A DNA stretch of 37,689 bases from Desulfurococcales archaeon (GTDB lineage: Archaea > Thermoproteota > Thermoprotei_A > Sulfolobales > Acidilobaceae). Positions 6,716 through 16,671 of the stretch are shown here, one piece after another. The notes under the pieces are model-generated. The model was not told the origin of the DNA and searched no databases. It saw nothing but the letters and a program-made list of their open reading frames with translations. Location of the stretch: contig WAKG01000015.1 in NCBI GenBank assembly GCA_015523445.1, forward strand, positions 1 through 37,689. Direction: 5' to 3'. The position numbers and the translations under genes were made by a program. Position 1 is the stretch's first letter. Each line of letters starts with the position of its first letter.

Positions 6716-7420
6716 GTGTCTAGGATAAAGAAGATGTTCCTGAAGCAGTCAATCCTCAAGGCAAAGGTGGACGAGTACCTGGCCCAGAACTTCTACGAGG
6801 CCGGGTACAGTGGTGCGTTCATAATACAGTCGGGCCTGGGGACGAGAGTTCACATCTACGCCGAGAGGCCAGCCCTAATAATTGGTAGGCGGGGTGCAAC
6901 GGTTAGAAGGCTCCAGGATATACTGAGCACAGTCTTCGACCTCGAGAATCCCCAGATAACTGTGAGCCAGCCAGACAATCCAGAGCTAGACGCTAGGATA
7001 CAAGCCTTCAGGATAGCAAGGTCAATAGAGAGGGGATACCACTTCAGGAGGGTAGCCTTCGCCGCCCTAAGGAGGATAATGAACAATGGCGCGGTAGGCG
7101 TGGAGGTAACTATAAGCGGGAAGCTGACGAGTGAGAGGGCCAGGTTCGAGAAGTACAAGGCGGGGAAGGTCTACAAGGCTGGCCAGGTCGTGGATGAGCT
7201 GGTGGACAGGGCAGTAGCGCACGCGAAGCTGCCTAAGGGGATCATAGGTGTAGAGGTCATAATAGTGAAGCCAGGGGTCACGCCGGATTATATAAGGATA
7301 AAGAGCCCCGAGGAGGTCAGGGGCTTCATAGAGTCCCTAAGAGAGGAGATGCTGGAGGAGTCCCTGCCGGAGGAGCTAAAGGAGATGATAGAGGAGGTGC
7401 AGGAGGGTGGCGAAGCATAA
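6716..7420 (+). CDS. rps3: 30S ribosomal protein S3
   Basis: KH domain RPALIIGRRGATVRRLQDIL; S3 C-terminal domain. Confidence 0.96.
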   Translation: MSRIKKMFLKQSILKAKVDEYLAQNFYEAGYSGAFIIQSGLGTRVHIYAERPALIIGRRGATVRRLQDILSTVFDLENPQITVSQPDNPELDARIQAFRIARSIERGYHFRRVAFAALRRIMNNGAVGVEVTISGKLTSERARFEKYKAGKVYKAGQVVDELVDRAVAHAKLPKGIIGVEVIIVKPGVTPDYIRIKSPEEVRGFIESLREEMLEESLPEELKEMIEEVQEGGEA

Positions 7421-7619
7421 GGTCAAGGCGAAAGAGCTAAGGGAGATGAGTAGAGAGGAGAGGGAGAAGCTACTCCAAGAATTCCGCTCGGAGCTAGTAA
7501 TACTAAGGCATAAGGCTGCCGTAGGAGGCCTAGAGAGCCCTGGAAGGCTCAGGGAGCTGAGGAAGAATATTGCTAGGATACTAACAATAAACAGGGAGGA
7601 AGAGCTGGGTAGAAAGTGA
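7407..7619 (+). CDS. rpl29: 50S ribosomal protein L29
   Basis: KAKELREMSREEREKLLQEFRSELVILR...GRLRELRKNIARILTI. Confidence 0.94.
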   Translation: MAKHKVKAKELREMSREEREKLLQEFRSELVILRHKAAVGGLESPGRLRELRKNIARILTINREEELGRK

Positions 7620-7897
7620 GGATCACTAGGAGAAACCTGGCGAACCACCCCCTCATAGGCCTGAAGGCTAAGATCCTCTCCTACCCGGATCCCACGATAA
7701 GAGGAGTAGAGGGGGTTATAGTAGGGGATAACAGGAGAACCCTAGTAATAGATACGGGCCGGCGCGAGGTCCTAATCCTCAAGGTCCATGTGGTCCTCCT
7801 GATAGAGATTCCTGGAGGGAAATGGGTCAGAGTGAAGGGAGAGTTATTAACCGGTACCCCGCCGGATCGGGCTAAGAGGATACTGAGAGGTAGGTAG
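7616..7897 (+). CDS. rnp1: RNase P protein component 1 (Rpp29/Pop4)
   Basis: NHPLIGLKAKIL...GVEGVIVGDNRRTLVIDT; usual position between L29 and S17. Confidence 0.93.
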   Translation: MRITRRNLANHPLIGLKAKILSYPDPTIRGVEGVIVGDNRRTLVIDTGRREVLILKVHVVLLIEIPGGKWVRVKGELLTGTPPDRAKRILRGR

Positions 7898-7900
7898 GCG

Positions 7901-8248
7901 GTGCCAGCCCTAAAAGAGGTGAAAAACCTCAAGATACCCGGCGTGAAGCCGCCGGAGGAGAAGTGTAGCGACCCGAACTGCCCCTGGCACGGGACGCTCA
8001 AAGTTAGGGGCGTCATAATGGAGGGTGTAGTAGACAAGGCTAGGGCGAGGAGGATGGTAGTGGTAAGGCACGACTACCTATACTACGACCGGAAGTATAA
8101 GAGGTACGAGAAGAGGAGCAAGAGGATACACGCCCACCTCCCAGACTGCATAAAAGTCTCAGAGGGAGACATGGTCGTGGTGGGCGAGACTAGGCCCATA
8201 TCTAAGACGGTTAAATTCGTCGTGCTAGGAGTAAAGAGGAGGGTGTAA
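7901..8248 (+). CDS. rps17: 30S ribosomal protein S17
   Basis: CPWHGTLKVRGVIMEGVVDKARARRMVVV...RIHAHLPDCIKVSEGDMVVVGETRPISKTVKFVVL. Confidence 0.95.
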   Translation: MPALKEVKNLKIPGVKPPEEKCSDPNCPWHGTLKVRGVIMEGVVDKARARRMVVVRHDYLYYDRKYKRYEKRSKRIHAHLPDCIKVSEGDMVVVGETRPISKTVKFVVLGVKRRV

Positions 8249-8252
8249 TAGG

Positions 8253-8675
8253 ATGCCAAAGAAGAAGAAGTACGGGGCAGTACTATCCAGGTTTGGAGTA
8301 AACAGGGGCCTACAAGTAGGCTCCTACGTCCCCGTAGCAGACAATAGTGGGGCAAAAGAGGTCATGATAATCAACGTCCCCCTATTCAAGACGAGGCTGA
8401 GACAGCTACCAGCAGCAGGAGTAGGAGACCTTGTAGTGGTAACAGTGAAGAAGGGGACACCCCAGGTGAGGAGGCAGGTCATGTACGCAGTGGTGATAAG
8501 GCAGAGGCGCCCATTCAGGAGGAGCGACGGCACATGGGTATCGTTCGAGGACAACGCTGTGGTTATAGTAAACCAGGACGGCACTCCTAGGGGGAGCGAG
8601 ATCAGGGGCCCCGTAGCTAGGGAGGCAGCAGATAGGTGGCCGAGGATAGCTAAGCTAGCCACAATAATAATATGA
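8253..8675 (+). CDS. rpl14: 50S ribosomal protein L14
   Basis: [15 protein letters not shown]...[14 protein letters not shown]...[24 protein letters not shown]. Confidence 0.96.
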   Translation: MPKKKKYGAVLSRFGVNRGLQVGSYVPVADNSGAKEVMIINVPLFKTRLRQLPAAGVGDLVVVTVKKGTPQVRRQVMYAVVIRQRRPFRRSDGTWVSFEDNAVVIVNQDGTPRGSEIRGPVAREAADRWPRIAKLATIII

Positions 8676-8688
8676 GGGGGGACTGGTC

Positions 8689-9090
8689 ATGGCGAGGCTA
8701 ACACTGAGCAGGCAGCCCAGGAGGCAGAGGAAGGCCTACTACAGGGCCCCCCTTCATAGGAGGCAGAAGCTTGTCACCGCAACCCTAAGCAGGGAGCTGA
8801 GGGAGAAGTACGGGGTGAGGAACCTACCCGTAAGGAAGGGGGACAAGGTCAGGATTATGAGGGGCGAATTCAAGGGCCACGAGGGCGAGGTTGTCGAGGT
8901 GGACCTGAAGAAGTATGTGATATATGTGGATGGAGTAACCATAAAGAAGGCAGACGGCACACCCGTCTTCAGGCCCATACATCCCTCCAACGTCATGATA
9001 GTACAACTGAAGCTAGACGACAAGTGGAGGCAGAAGCTTATAGAGCGCAGGGGAGGCAAGAAGGAGGAGGCTGAGGAGGCTGGCGAGTAA
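8689..9090 (+). CDS. rpl24: 50S ribosomal protein L24
   Basis: [26 protein letters not shown] motif; [12 protein letters not shown]. Confidence 0.95.
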   Translation: MARLTLSRQPRRQRKAYYRAPLHRRQKLVTATLSRELREKYGVRNLPVRKGDKVRIMRGEFKGHEGEVVEVDLKKYVIYVDGVTIKKADGTPVFRPIHPSNVMIVQLKLDDKWRQKLIERRGGKKEEAEEAGE

Positions 9091-9851
9091 TGGCAAGGAT
9101 GGGAGGACAGCGGAGGCTAAGGGCACTAGCAGCCCCCAAGTTCTGGCCTATACTCAGGAAGCACTACAAATGGACAGTCAAGCCAAGGCCAGGCCCCCAC
9201 CCTGCCGAGAGGAGCCTACCACTACTACTCATAGTCAGGAACGTCCTAGGCTACGCCGAGACAGCGAGGGAGGCTAGGAAGCTGATAAGCGAGGGCCACT
9301 TCAGGGTAGACGGGAGGGTTAGGAAGGATTACAAGTATCCAGTCGGCTTCATGGATGTTATAGAGGTGGTCGATACAGGCGAGACATATAGGTTCCTCCC
9401 CTATCCAGTCAAGTACTTCAAGCTACACCCGATACCACGGGATGAGGCCCAGATAAAGCCTGTAAGGATAGAGAATAAGACTACAATTAGGGGAGGCCAT
9501 ATACAGCTCAACCTCCACGATGGAAGGAATATATTAGTCAGGGTCAAGGACCCGAGAAACCCGGTGGAGGATATCTACAAGACGATGGACACCCTAGTCA
9601 TCACCCTGCCAGGACAAGAGGTTAGGGATCATCTAAGGTTCAGCGAGGGGATGCTATCCATAATTATTGGAGGCAGGAACGTGGGTAGGGTAGGCAAGAT
9701 CGTCTCGGTACAGAGAGGATGGGGTAGGAAAAGGAGTATAGTAACCATAGAGGATGCCACGGGCAACCTGTTCCAGACAAGCCTAGACTACATACTAGTT
9801 ATAGGCTCGGAGAAGCCGGTCATCTCATTACCGGAGGGTGCATGGAAGTGA
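9090..9851 (+). CDS. rps4e: 30S ribosomal protein S4e
   Basis: S4e RLAAP...KFWPI...[25 protein letters not shown]. Confidence 0.96.
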   Translation: MARMGGQRRLRALAAPKFWPILRKHYKWTVKPRPGPHPAERSLPLLLIVRNVLGYAETAREARKLISEGHFRVDGRVRKDYKYPVGFMDVIEVVDTGETYRFLPYPVKYFKLHPIPRDEAQIKPVRIENKTTIRGGHIQLNLHDGRNILVRVKDPRNPVEDIYKTMDTLVITLPGQEVRDHLRFSEGMLSIIIGGRNVGRVGKIVSVQRGWGRKRSIVTIEDATGNLFQTSLDYILVIGSEKPVISLPEGAWK

Positions 9852-10411
9852 GCCTGCCTATACCACCCGAGGAGGTATCCAGAATACTAGATGACTGGAA
9901 TAAGAATCCTATGAGGAAGCCTAGGATAGCTAAGGTAACAGTGAATATTGGTATAGGGTACAGCGGGGATAGGCTGCAAAACGCTGCTAGGGTTCTAGAG
10001 GAGCTCACGGGCCAGAAGCCGTCATTCAGGAAGGCAAAGAGGACCATAAGGGCGTTCGGGGTCAGGAGGGGTGAGAACATTGCAGTCATGGTTACGTTGA
10101 GGGGTGAGAGGGCTACTGAGTTCCTGAAGAAGGCCCTCGAGGCCGTAGGCCATAGGCTGAAGGCGTCCAGCATAGACGAGCATGGCAACATAGCGTTTGG
10201 AATAGAGGAGCACATCCTAATACCAGGGGTTAAGTATGACCCTGAAGTCGGGATTCTGGGCATGGATGTAGCTATAACAATAGAGAGGCCAGGCCACAGG
10301 ATAGTTAGGAGGAAGAGGCAGAGAAAGACACACATACCCAGGAGGCACAGGGTCACGAGGGAGGAGACCATGATACTATTAAACCAGCTATTCGGAGTAC
10401 GCTTCATATAA
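9842..10411 (+). CDS. rpl5: 50S ribosomal protein L5
   Basis: [35 protein letters not shown]...[17 protein letters not shown]. Confidence 0.96.
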   Translation: MEVSLPIPPEEVSRILDDWNKNPMRKPRIAKVTVNIGIGYSGDRLQNAARVLEELTGQKPSFRKAKRTIRAFGVRRGENIAVMVTLRGERATEFLKKALEAVGHRLKASSIDEHGNIAFGIEEHILIPGVKYDPEVGILGMDVAITIERPGHRIVRRKRQRKTHIPRRHRVTREETMILLNQLFGVRFI

Positions 10412-10428
10412 CGGAGGTGGCAACAGGG

Positions 10429-10593
10429 ATGGGGAAGTTCAGGCCCATAAAGCCCAAGAGGATGGGTAGGGGAGCCCAGCGCTGCATGAGGTGTGGCACA
10501 AGGGATGCTGTGATACAGAAGTACGGCATATACCTATGCCGGCAGTGCTTCAGGGAGGTAGCGCCACTACTAGGATTCAGGAAGTATAGGTGA
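10429..10593 (+). CDS. rps14: 30S ribosomal protein S14 (zinc type, 54 aa; absent from supplied ORF track)
   Basis: Manual translation [54 protein letters not shown]; CxxC...CxxC, between L5 and S8. Confidence 0.95.
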   Translation: MGKFRPIKPKRMGRGAQRCMRCGTRDAVIQKYGIYLCRQCFREVAPLLGFRKYR

Positions 10594-10599
10594 GGAGCT

Positions 10600-11001
10600 A
10601 TGACCATGCAGGACACGCTGGCCAACGCCCTAGCAACGCTACAGAACGCTGAGATGAGGGGTAGGACTGAGACAGTGATAATGCCAGCCTCGAAGCTTAT
10701 AGCAGCCGTGCTCAGAGTGCTCCAGAGGGAAGGCTACATAGGCGAGTTCGAGTATATAGACGATGGTAGGTGGGGCAAGTTCCGGGTACAGCTCCTCGGC
10801 AGGATAAACAAGGTGGGGGTGGTCAAGCCAAGGGTATCGGTAAGCTATAGGGAGCTAACCAGGCTACCCGAGTCTCTTAAGAAGTACCTGGCAAGCAGGG
10901 ACATAGGAGTCCTCATAATATCCACAAGCCAAGGTGTAATGACCCATAGGGAGGCTATGGAGAAGAGGATAGGGGGAGTAGTTATAGCATACGTCTACTA
11001 G
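10600..11001 (+). CDS. rps8: 30S ribosomal protein S8
   Basis: [17 protein letters not shown]...[28 protein letters not shown]. Confidence 0.96.
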   Translation: MTMQDTLANALATLQNAEMRGRTETVIMPASKLIAAVLRVLQREGYIGEFEYIDDGRWGKFRVQLLGRINKVGVVKPRVSVSYRELTRLPESLKKYLASRDIGVLIISTSQGVMTHREAMEKRIGGVVIAYVY

Positions 11002-11003
11002 AC

Positions 11004-11837
11004 TTATACAACCTCCATTCTAACCTCTGGCAGAAGACCCCTATCACGGGACATCCTATACAACACTCTATGGGCCTCCAAGCCGTCCTCGCCCATATCA
11101 ATAGTCCTATCATTTACATACATAGTTATGAACTTCTCGAGCAGGGAAAGGTCCTTAACCCTAGAGTACCTAGAGGCGAATGATATAGCCTCACCCTTAT
11201 GCTCATAGGAGTACCGTATACTCTCAACCAGAGCCCTCCTGAAGGCCTCAGCGGCATCTCTGCCATGAGACATGCTGAAGAGATCCACGCCTAGCGGCAT
11301 AGGCAGCCCGCCAGTCTCCCTGCTCCACCATTCCCATAGGTCTAAGACTAGGTCCAGCCCCCTACTTGCATAGGTTATCTGCTCCTCGTGGATCAAGAGG
11401 CCAGCATCAGCCTCGCCACTCTCCACCATTCCCGGGACGAGGTCGAACCTGGTAAACACTGGCTGGAATATGTCTCCTATAGCAAGGCGGAGGAGAAGAT
11501 AGGCAGTGGTATACCTACCTGGAACCGCGACCCTAGCCCCCCTCAGGCTAGCCAGTCCTGGCTTTGAGACAACTACAGGCCCATAGCCCTCGCCCATGCT
11601 AGCCCCAGTCCTAAGTAGGTAGTACCTGTTGCTGACGTATGCGTATGCATGTGCACTGGCAGCAGTGGCGTCTATAGCCCTACCCTCCTCTATAATCCAC
11701 CTGTTGAGCGTCTCTATATCCTCAATAATATGATCTACTCCATCGAACCCCACAACCCTTACAGCCCCACTAACTATACCATAGAACATGAATGCATCGT
11801 CAGGGTCTGGAGTATGCGCTACGCTTAGCCTAGCCAA
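11004..11837 (-). CDS. MqnA/MqnD-family periplasmic-binding-fold protein (COG2107-like)
   Basis: SVAHTPDPDDAFMFYGI start and LLIHEEQITY... resemble the MqnD/COG2107 family. Confidence 0.75.
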   Translation of the reverse strand: MARLSVAHTPDPDDAFMFYGIVSGAVRVVGFDGVDHIIEDIETLNRWIIEEGRAIDATAASAHAYAYVSNRYYLLRTGASMGEGYGPVVVSKPGLASLRGARVAVPGRYTTAYLLLRLAIGDIFQPVFTRFDLVPGMVESGEADAGLLIHEEQITYASRGLDLVLDLWEWWSRETGGLPMPLGVDLFSMSHGRDAAEAFRRALVESIRYSYEHKGEAISFASRYSRVKDLSLLEKFITMYVNDRTIDMGEDGLEAHRVLYRMSRDRGLLPEVRMEVV

Positions 11838-11891
11838 TCCAACCCACCAAGTAAACCCGGGATGGGAGTCAAGGGGGTATATGTATAGGGT

Positions 11892-12419
11892 TTAGCCCAC
11901 CTCGATAGGCCTTAACATAAGCATCCTCAACTGGGCCTCCCTAGCCCTCAACAGATCCACCTGGAGGATTACTGCCCCCATACCGGGTGCTCCATAGACG
12001 ACGACCCCGCCCTCGGGGCTACACGCTAATGCTGGCAGGGCTAAAAGGTCCTCTTCGCCATCTACTAGTAGCAGGGTGGGAGCCCGTAGCCTCAGTGCCC
12101 TGCACACGGCTTCAATAGCATCTACCGACACGGTGCCCCGGGGGTTAGAGATCTTGTATACCTCCATACCCATCCTAGACGCTCTATCGAGTAGTTCATT
12201 AGTAGTGGTTGTGAGATCCCTCCTAGTGAATCCGTCTATGGCAGCCAGTGTAGGTGTGAGGCCCGAGTCCAGGCATGTCCTAGTTACGATGTCACCTATA
12301 CATGATAGTGTGATGGGCTTTAGGTGTGCTAGTAGCTCATGTACTCTGCCCCGGTATATAGGGCCTCGGGGCCACTTGAAGTCTGGCCTGATCCTGGCGG
12401 GTAGGCTTAAGGCGATCAT
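11892..12419 (-). CDS. GTP-dependent dephospho-CoA kinase (DUF359)
   Basis: CIGDIVT, IDGFTRRD, NPRGTVSVDAIEAV, VDGEEDLLALPA, YGAPGMGAV motifs; adjacent to spt4/rpo7. Confidence 0.88.
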   Translation of the reverse strand: MIALSLPARIRPDFKWPRGPIYRGRVHELLAHLKPITLSCIGDIVTRTCLDSGLTPTLAAIDGFTRRDLTTTTNELLDRASRMGMEVYKISNPRGTVSVDAIEAVCRALRLRAPTLLLVDGEEDLLALPALACSPEGGVVVYGAPGMGAVILQVDLLRAREAQLRMLMLRPIEVG

Positions 12420-12637
12420 TTCCTCTTCACGATCCTGCCTGATACCTTGATTGCATACATGCCGGGCTTCTCTATCTCAAGCTCGCTTGCTAGGACAGAG
12501 TCAGTGCTTATAATAATGATCATTCCTTCCCAGTCCTCTGTGAAGCTCGTGGATTTACATACTGGACACACATTGGCATCCCTAGGAACCAGTGCGCCAC
12601 AGTTCCTGCAGGCCTTTAGCCTAGGCCTTCCTGCCAT
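12416..12637 (-). CDS. spt4: Transcription elongation factor Spt4 (RpoE'')
   Basis: ACRNCGALVPRDANVCPVCKSTSFTEDWEGMIIIIS. Confidence 0.94.
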   Translation of the reverse strand: MAGRPRLKACRNCGALVPRDANVCPVCKSTSFTEDWEGMIIIISTDSVLASELEIEKPGMYAIKVSGRIVKRK

Positions 12638-12649
12638 CCTATATCCACC

Positions 12650-13216
12650 TCACTGTGTAGCCTCTGCCTCTAGCCACTCCTCCTTCCCTAGGTATGGCTG
12701 GCGCATAGTCATTCCTATCCTGAGCATCCTACCCCTCCTAGCTGTTCTGCTTATCTGAGTAATTCTAGCCCTAACTATGTCACCCACCTCAACTATCCTA
12801 CCCGTCTCCTCGCCCCTGAATCCTCTACGGTCAGGCAGATACTCTACTGGCTCATCCATGATCTGGTTCCTAAACACGAACCCGTCCAGCGGGCCTAGGC
12901 CCACAAATATGCCCTGCTCCCTAGCCTCCCTGACTACTCCTCTAACCACCTCTAAGAGTACAGGCTCGAAGCTGAGGACCTTATACTTCACAGGGAAGTA
13001 TATGTTAGGATCTCCGGGCAGGGGCACGATCACCCCGTCACCCGTAAGCTTAACCTCTATCACCGATACTATAACTCCGAGATCTGGGTCCACCTGGCCC
13101 TCAAGGTTCTCCCTCAGTATCTTAAGTATCTCAACCTCGAGGGAATCCTTGCTGATGCTTGATGGTGGTACTCCGATCCACTCCTCTACCTCGTAGACCA
13201 CGTACAATACTAGCAA
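12650..13216 (-). CDS. rpo7: RNA polymerase subunit Rpo7 (RpoE')
   Basis: Rpo7/S1 layout, FVGLGPLDGFVFRNQIMDEPVEY; next to spt4. Confidence 0.94.
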   Translation of the reverse strand: MLVLYVVYEVEEWIGVPPSSISKDSLEVEILKILRENLEGQVDPDLGVIVSVIEVKLTGDGVIVPLPGDPNIYFPVKYKVLSFEPVLLEVVRGVVREAREQGIFVGLGPLDGFVFRNQIMDEPVEYLPDRRGFRGEETGRIVEVGDIVRARITQISRTARRGRMLRIGMTMRQPYLGKEEWLEAEATQ

Positions 13217-13282
13217 CCCCCAAGACAGGCTAAGATTCTGTGTGGGGAATAAATCCCTTTAAATACCATTTGCCCCCCGGGA

Positions 13283-14848
13283 CTACCCATACTTCCTCTT
13301 AAGGTACTCGTAGATGAGGCGCACTCCATAGCCCGGCGCTAGGCCGTCAGGCCAGTACTCTGGCGCGGTGGGCCCAGCATCAGTTCCTATACCAGGCCCG
13401 GCTATGTCGAGGTGTATCCACGGCTTGCCGTGAGTGAACCTCTCTAGGAAGAGTGCAGCAGTTATAGCTCCTCCATAGCGGCTGGTTGATACGTTTCCAA
13501 CATCACCTAGCGGGCTGGACTTGTTAAGTAGCTTCTTATATTCATCTACAAGGGGCATCCTCCAGACACGGTCACCAGTGGCCTTTGCGGCATCCTCAAG
13601 TCTAGCTGCATTATCGTCGTCTCGGGTGAAGTATCCAGCTATTAGGGGGCCTAATGCTACCATCATGGCACCGGTAAGGGTCGCTAGATCTATGATCTCC
13701 CTGGCACCTATCTCCTTGGCTGCATAGGCTATTGCATCGGCTATAATTAGCCTGCCCTCGGCATCCGTGTTCCCAACCTCTACCATGGTCCCATCCCACA
13801 TCCTAATTACGTCACTGGGGAGATAGGATTCGCCGCTAGGTGCATTGATCACTGCCGGGAGCAGTGCGACGAAGTTGGTTCTAGGCCTGGTCTTAGCTAG
13901 TATCCATGAGGCGCCTAGAACAGCGGCTCCACCAGCTTTATCGCTCCTCATGGAAGTGATCCAAGGACTGGTCTTCAGGTTTATCCCGCCAGTATCGAAG
14001 ACAACGGTCTTACCGACTAGTGCAACAGGCTCGCCTTCCCCGCCTGTATAGCGTATAACTATCAGCCTCGGCTTGCTACTACTACCCTTGCCCACATTCA
14101 CTATGCCGCCGAAGCCCTCCCTAACGAGCCTATCATAGCTGAACACCTCAACATCGACATCCGGTAGCCTGGAGAATAGGTCCCTAACCGCATCGGCCAG
14201 CCTCGAAGGGGCAAGATGGTTGGGCGGGGCATTAGCTATATCCCGCGCTAGGTACACGCCCTCAACTATAGCCTCTGCAACACTTATGTTACCTTGGAAG
14301 CCGTGCACACCAATCCTCTTAATCCTCATCCTAGGCTTGCTCCTAAACGCGTCAAGCCTGTAGGAGCCTAGGGCAGCTGCTATAACCGCCTCTAGGGCCT
14401 CCTCACTGCCCAGATTCCCGGTGCACAGCAGGGCCTCCTCCCGGGACTCGGCAAGGTCCTTAAAGGCCTTTCCTATCGCCCTTCTGACATTCTCCAGCCT
14501 AATACTGTCCCCAGTATCCGGGCCACCAAGGCCTACGAAGACGATCTCAGAGCCGCCATGGTAGGCCTTGAAGACCTCCCCAACCCCTGCCTTAAAGCCT
14601 TCTACCTCAACGGCGTTCCTCAGAGGACCACCAATGCTCTCATCGATCTGCCCTGCAAGGTCCTCGAGGACAGGCTGGCCCTCAGGGCCCTGCCAAACCG
14701 GTACAACAATCGACTTAAATCCGAGGGAGAGTATGTCTCCCTCAACAGGATCCAGCGCTGGAGGCCTAGTATACAATACCACACCCTGCCACCCGGGATA
14801 TAGGCACGGGGGCTGATAGCCATTATTAATACCAGTCCAGGGAGACAT
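13283..14848 (-). CDS. pepA: Leucyl aminopeptidase (M17, PepA)
   Basis: VFDTGGINLKTSPWITSMRSDKAGGAAVLG, NTDAEGRLIIADA. Confidence 0.93.
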   Translation of the reverse strand: MSPWTGINNGYQPPCLYPGWQGVVLYTRPPALDPVEGDILSLGFKSIVVPVWQGPEGQPVLEDLAGQIDESIGGPLRNAVEVEGFKAGVGEVFKAYHGGSEIVFVGLGGPDTGDSIRLENVRRAIGKAFKDLAESREEALLCTGNLGSEEALEAVIAAALGSYRLDAFRSKPRMRIKRIGVHGFQGNISVAEAIVEGVYLARDIANAPPNHLAPSRLADAVRDLFSRLPDVDVEVFSYDRLVREGFGGIVNVGKGSSSKPRLIVIRYTGGEGEPVALVGKTVVFDTGGINLKTSPWITSMRSDKAGGAAVLGASWILAKTRPRTNFVALLPAVINAPSGESYLPSDVIRMWDGTMVEVGNTDAEGRLIIADAIAYAAKEIGAREIIDLATLTGAMMVALGPLIAGYFTRDDDNAARLEDAAKATGDRVWRMPLVDEYKKLLNKSSPLGDVGNVSTSRYGGAITAALFLERFTHGKPWIHLDIAGPGIGTDAGPTAPEYWPDGLAPGYGVRLIYEYLKRKYG

Positions 14849-14869
14849 GTATAACCGAGGTTCAGCGCC

Positions 14870-15532
14870 ATGAGAATACTAATCATAGGGGCTGGCATTG
14901 TGGGTAGCACCCTTGCTGAGAGGCTGAGTAACGCAGGCCACTCCGTCACTATAATAGACAAGGATGAGGACAAGATCACGAAGGTAGGATCTATGGTTGA
15001 CGCGGAGGCACTAATTAAGGATGCAACTAGCCCCGAGGTATACGAGGAGCTTGACATAGAGAGTTACGACATTATAGTGGCTGTAACTGATAGAGACGAG
15101 GTCAACCTATTTACAGCAGCTATAGCCAGGCTCTACAATGTAGAGAACATATACGTCAGGATCAGGAACCCCCAGACATCTAGGATACTGGACATACTAG
15201 GGGTTAAGGGGGTGGTTCCAGAGCCCCAGCTAGTAGCCAACATATTCTATTCTATGATAGAGGGAATGCATACAGTCGTCAACCTGATACCAACACTAAC
15301 TGGCGACTTCCACCTAGTCTCAGTGGCTGTTAGGCCCACCAGTATAGCGCGGGGGAAGATGTTGAGAGACCTAGTGAGGGATGAGAGGTTCCCGCGCGGA
15401 GTGAAGATACTAGCAGTCTACGACGGGGAAAACCTGATAGACCCCGAATCCGCGCCAGTCCTAGATATCGGGCACACCTTGATCGCCCTGGTTCACCGAG
15501 ACTCTCTCAGGGAATTCAGCAACTTATTCTAG
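14870..15532 (+). CDS. trkA: TrkA-type K+ transport regulatory protein (RCK_N NAD-binding)
   Basis: MRILIIGAGIVGSTLAERLSNAGHSVTIIDKDEDK; TrkA-C domain. Confidence 0.9.
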   Translation: MRILIIGAGIVGSTLAERLSNAGHSVTIIDKDEDKITKVGSMVDAEALIKDATSPEVYEELDIESYDIIVAVTDRDEVNLFTAAIARLYNVENIYVRIRNPQTSRILDILGVKGVVPEPQLVANIFYSMIEGMHTVVNLIPTLTGDFHLVSVAVRPTSIARGKMLRDLVRDERFPRGVKILAVYDGENLIDPESAPVLDIGHTLIALVHRDSLREFSNLF

Positions 15533-15542
15533 GTGTAATAGG

Positions 15543-16397
15543 GTGTATAGCATGGTGGAATCGATAAAACTCGTGGAGGGAAGCTTGGAGATCCTCGGTA
15601 TAAAGATACCTATAGCAGTCATAAATTCTATACTAACACTTATCATAATAATACTGTTCCTAATGGTATACAAGAGGATTCTAAACCGGCTAGTAAACAT
15701 TAGAGTACTTGACAGGGTATACTATGAGAAGCTGTATAGGGTCACGGAGCTAGCGGTCTTCATAGTAGCCATCTTGGCAATAACATATTATATAACTGGA
15801 GAGAACATTCTAGTTTACGTCATAGCAGGGATGATCCTGATAGTAGCAGCCTCCAGCTGGCAGATAATAGCTAGCCTAGTCAGCTTCTACATCCTACTAT
15901 TCTCCAGGATCGTCAATAGGGGTGACTATATAATCCTGCCCGGAGGTCCCCAGGGCAGGGTTAGAGACATAAACCTGCTATACACTGTCCTCGAGACGCC
16001 CCACGGAGTCTATGCGGTGCCCAACCTGGAGATAGTCAGGCAGGGCAGGCTGCTGCTAAGGGATGTGTCTCAGATGAGGATCGTGGTTAGGATATGGGGC
16101 TTCGAGGATCCCTCCATAGTGAGTGACCTTAGACTAAAGATAGCTGAGGTTCTAGAGGAGCGGCTATCTGAGGTGGCAATACACGGGGCAATACCTAGGA
16201 TATACGTGGACGAGGTGTCCATGGACAGTGTTACCTTCAAAGCTGTAATCCCAGTATCGGGTCCTAGGCCAAACCTATCCAGGCTGTCAGACATACTCGT
16301 GGTCATGGCTAACTCCTTAAAAGAGCTAGGATATTCATACACAATAACTCTGGAGCATACCGAGGGCTACGAGCAGAGGTGGAGGACTGTTGCCTAG
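15543..16397 (+). CDS. Mechanosensitive ion channel (MscS) family protein
   Basis: Three hydrophobic segments followed by RGDYIILPGGPQGRVRDINLLYTVLETPHGVYAVPNLEIV beta domain. Confidence 0.85.
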   Translation: MYSMVESIKLVEGSLEILGIKIPIAVINSILTLIIIILFLMVYKRILNRLVNIRVLDRVYYEKLYRVTELAVFIVAILAITYYITGENILVYVIAGMILIVAASSWQIIASLVSFYILLFSRIVNRGDYIILPGGPQGRVRDINLLYTVLETPHGVYAVPNLEIVRQGRLLLRDVSQMRIVVRIWGFEDPSIVSDLRLKIAEVLEERLSEVAIHGAIPRIYVDEVSMDSVTFKAVIPVSGPRPNLSRLSDILVVMANSLKELGYSYTITLEHTEGYEQRWRTVA

Positions 16398-16665
16398 GAG
16401 GAAGGATCCATTCGTATGCCCCAGATGCGGGACCAGGGCCCAGGAGCCCAGCAAGACCTGGACACTAGTCTCACCCATGCCAGACAAGTACGGCAGGATA
16501 ACCGTGACGGTGATGGGTAGCTTCACCTGCCCCAGCTGCGGCTACTCCTGGAGAGCCGTGGTCCAGAAGATCAAGACTGGAGGGGGAGAGGCTGAGGAGG
16601 AGAAACCCCGGGAGCCAGGCATGGTCATAGAGATAGACCTGGACGAGCTAGACGATGTAGACTAG
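16390..16665 (+). CDS. Elf1-like zinc-ribbon transcription elongation protein
   Basis: FVCPRCGT...FTCPSCGYSWRAVV; acidic tail. Confidence 0.75.
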   Translation: MPRRKDPFVCPRCGTRAQEPSKTWTLVSPMPDKYGRITVTVMGSFTCPSCGYSWRAVVQKIKTGGGEAEEEKPREPGMVIEIDLDELDDVD

Positions 16666-16671
16666 GCCATC

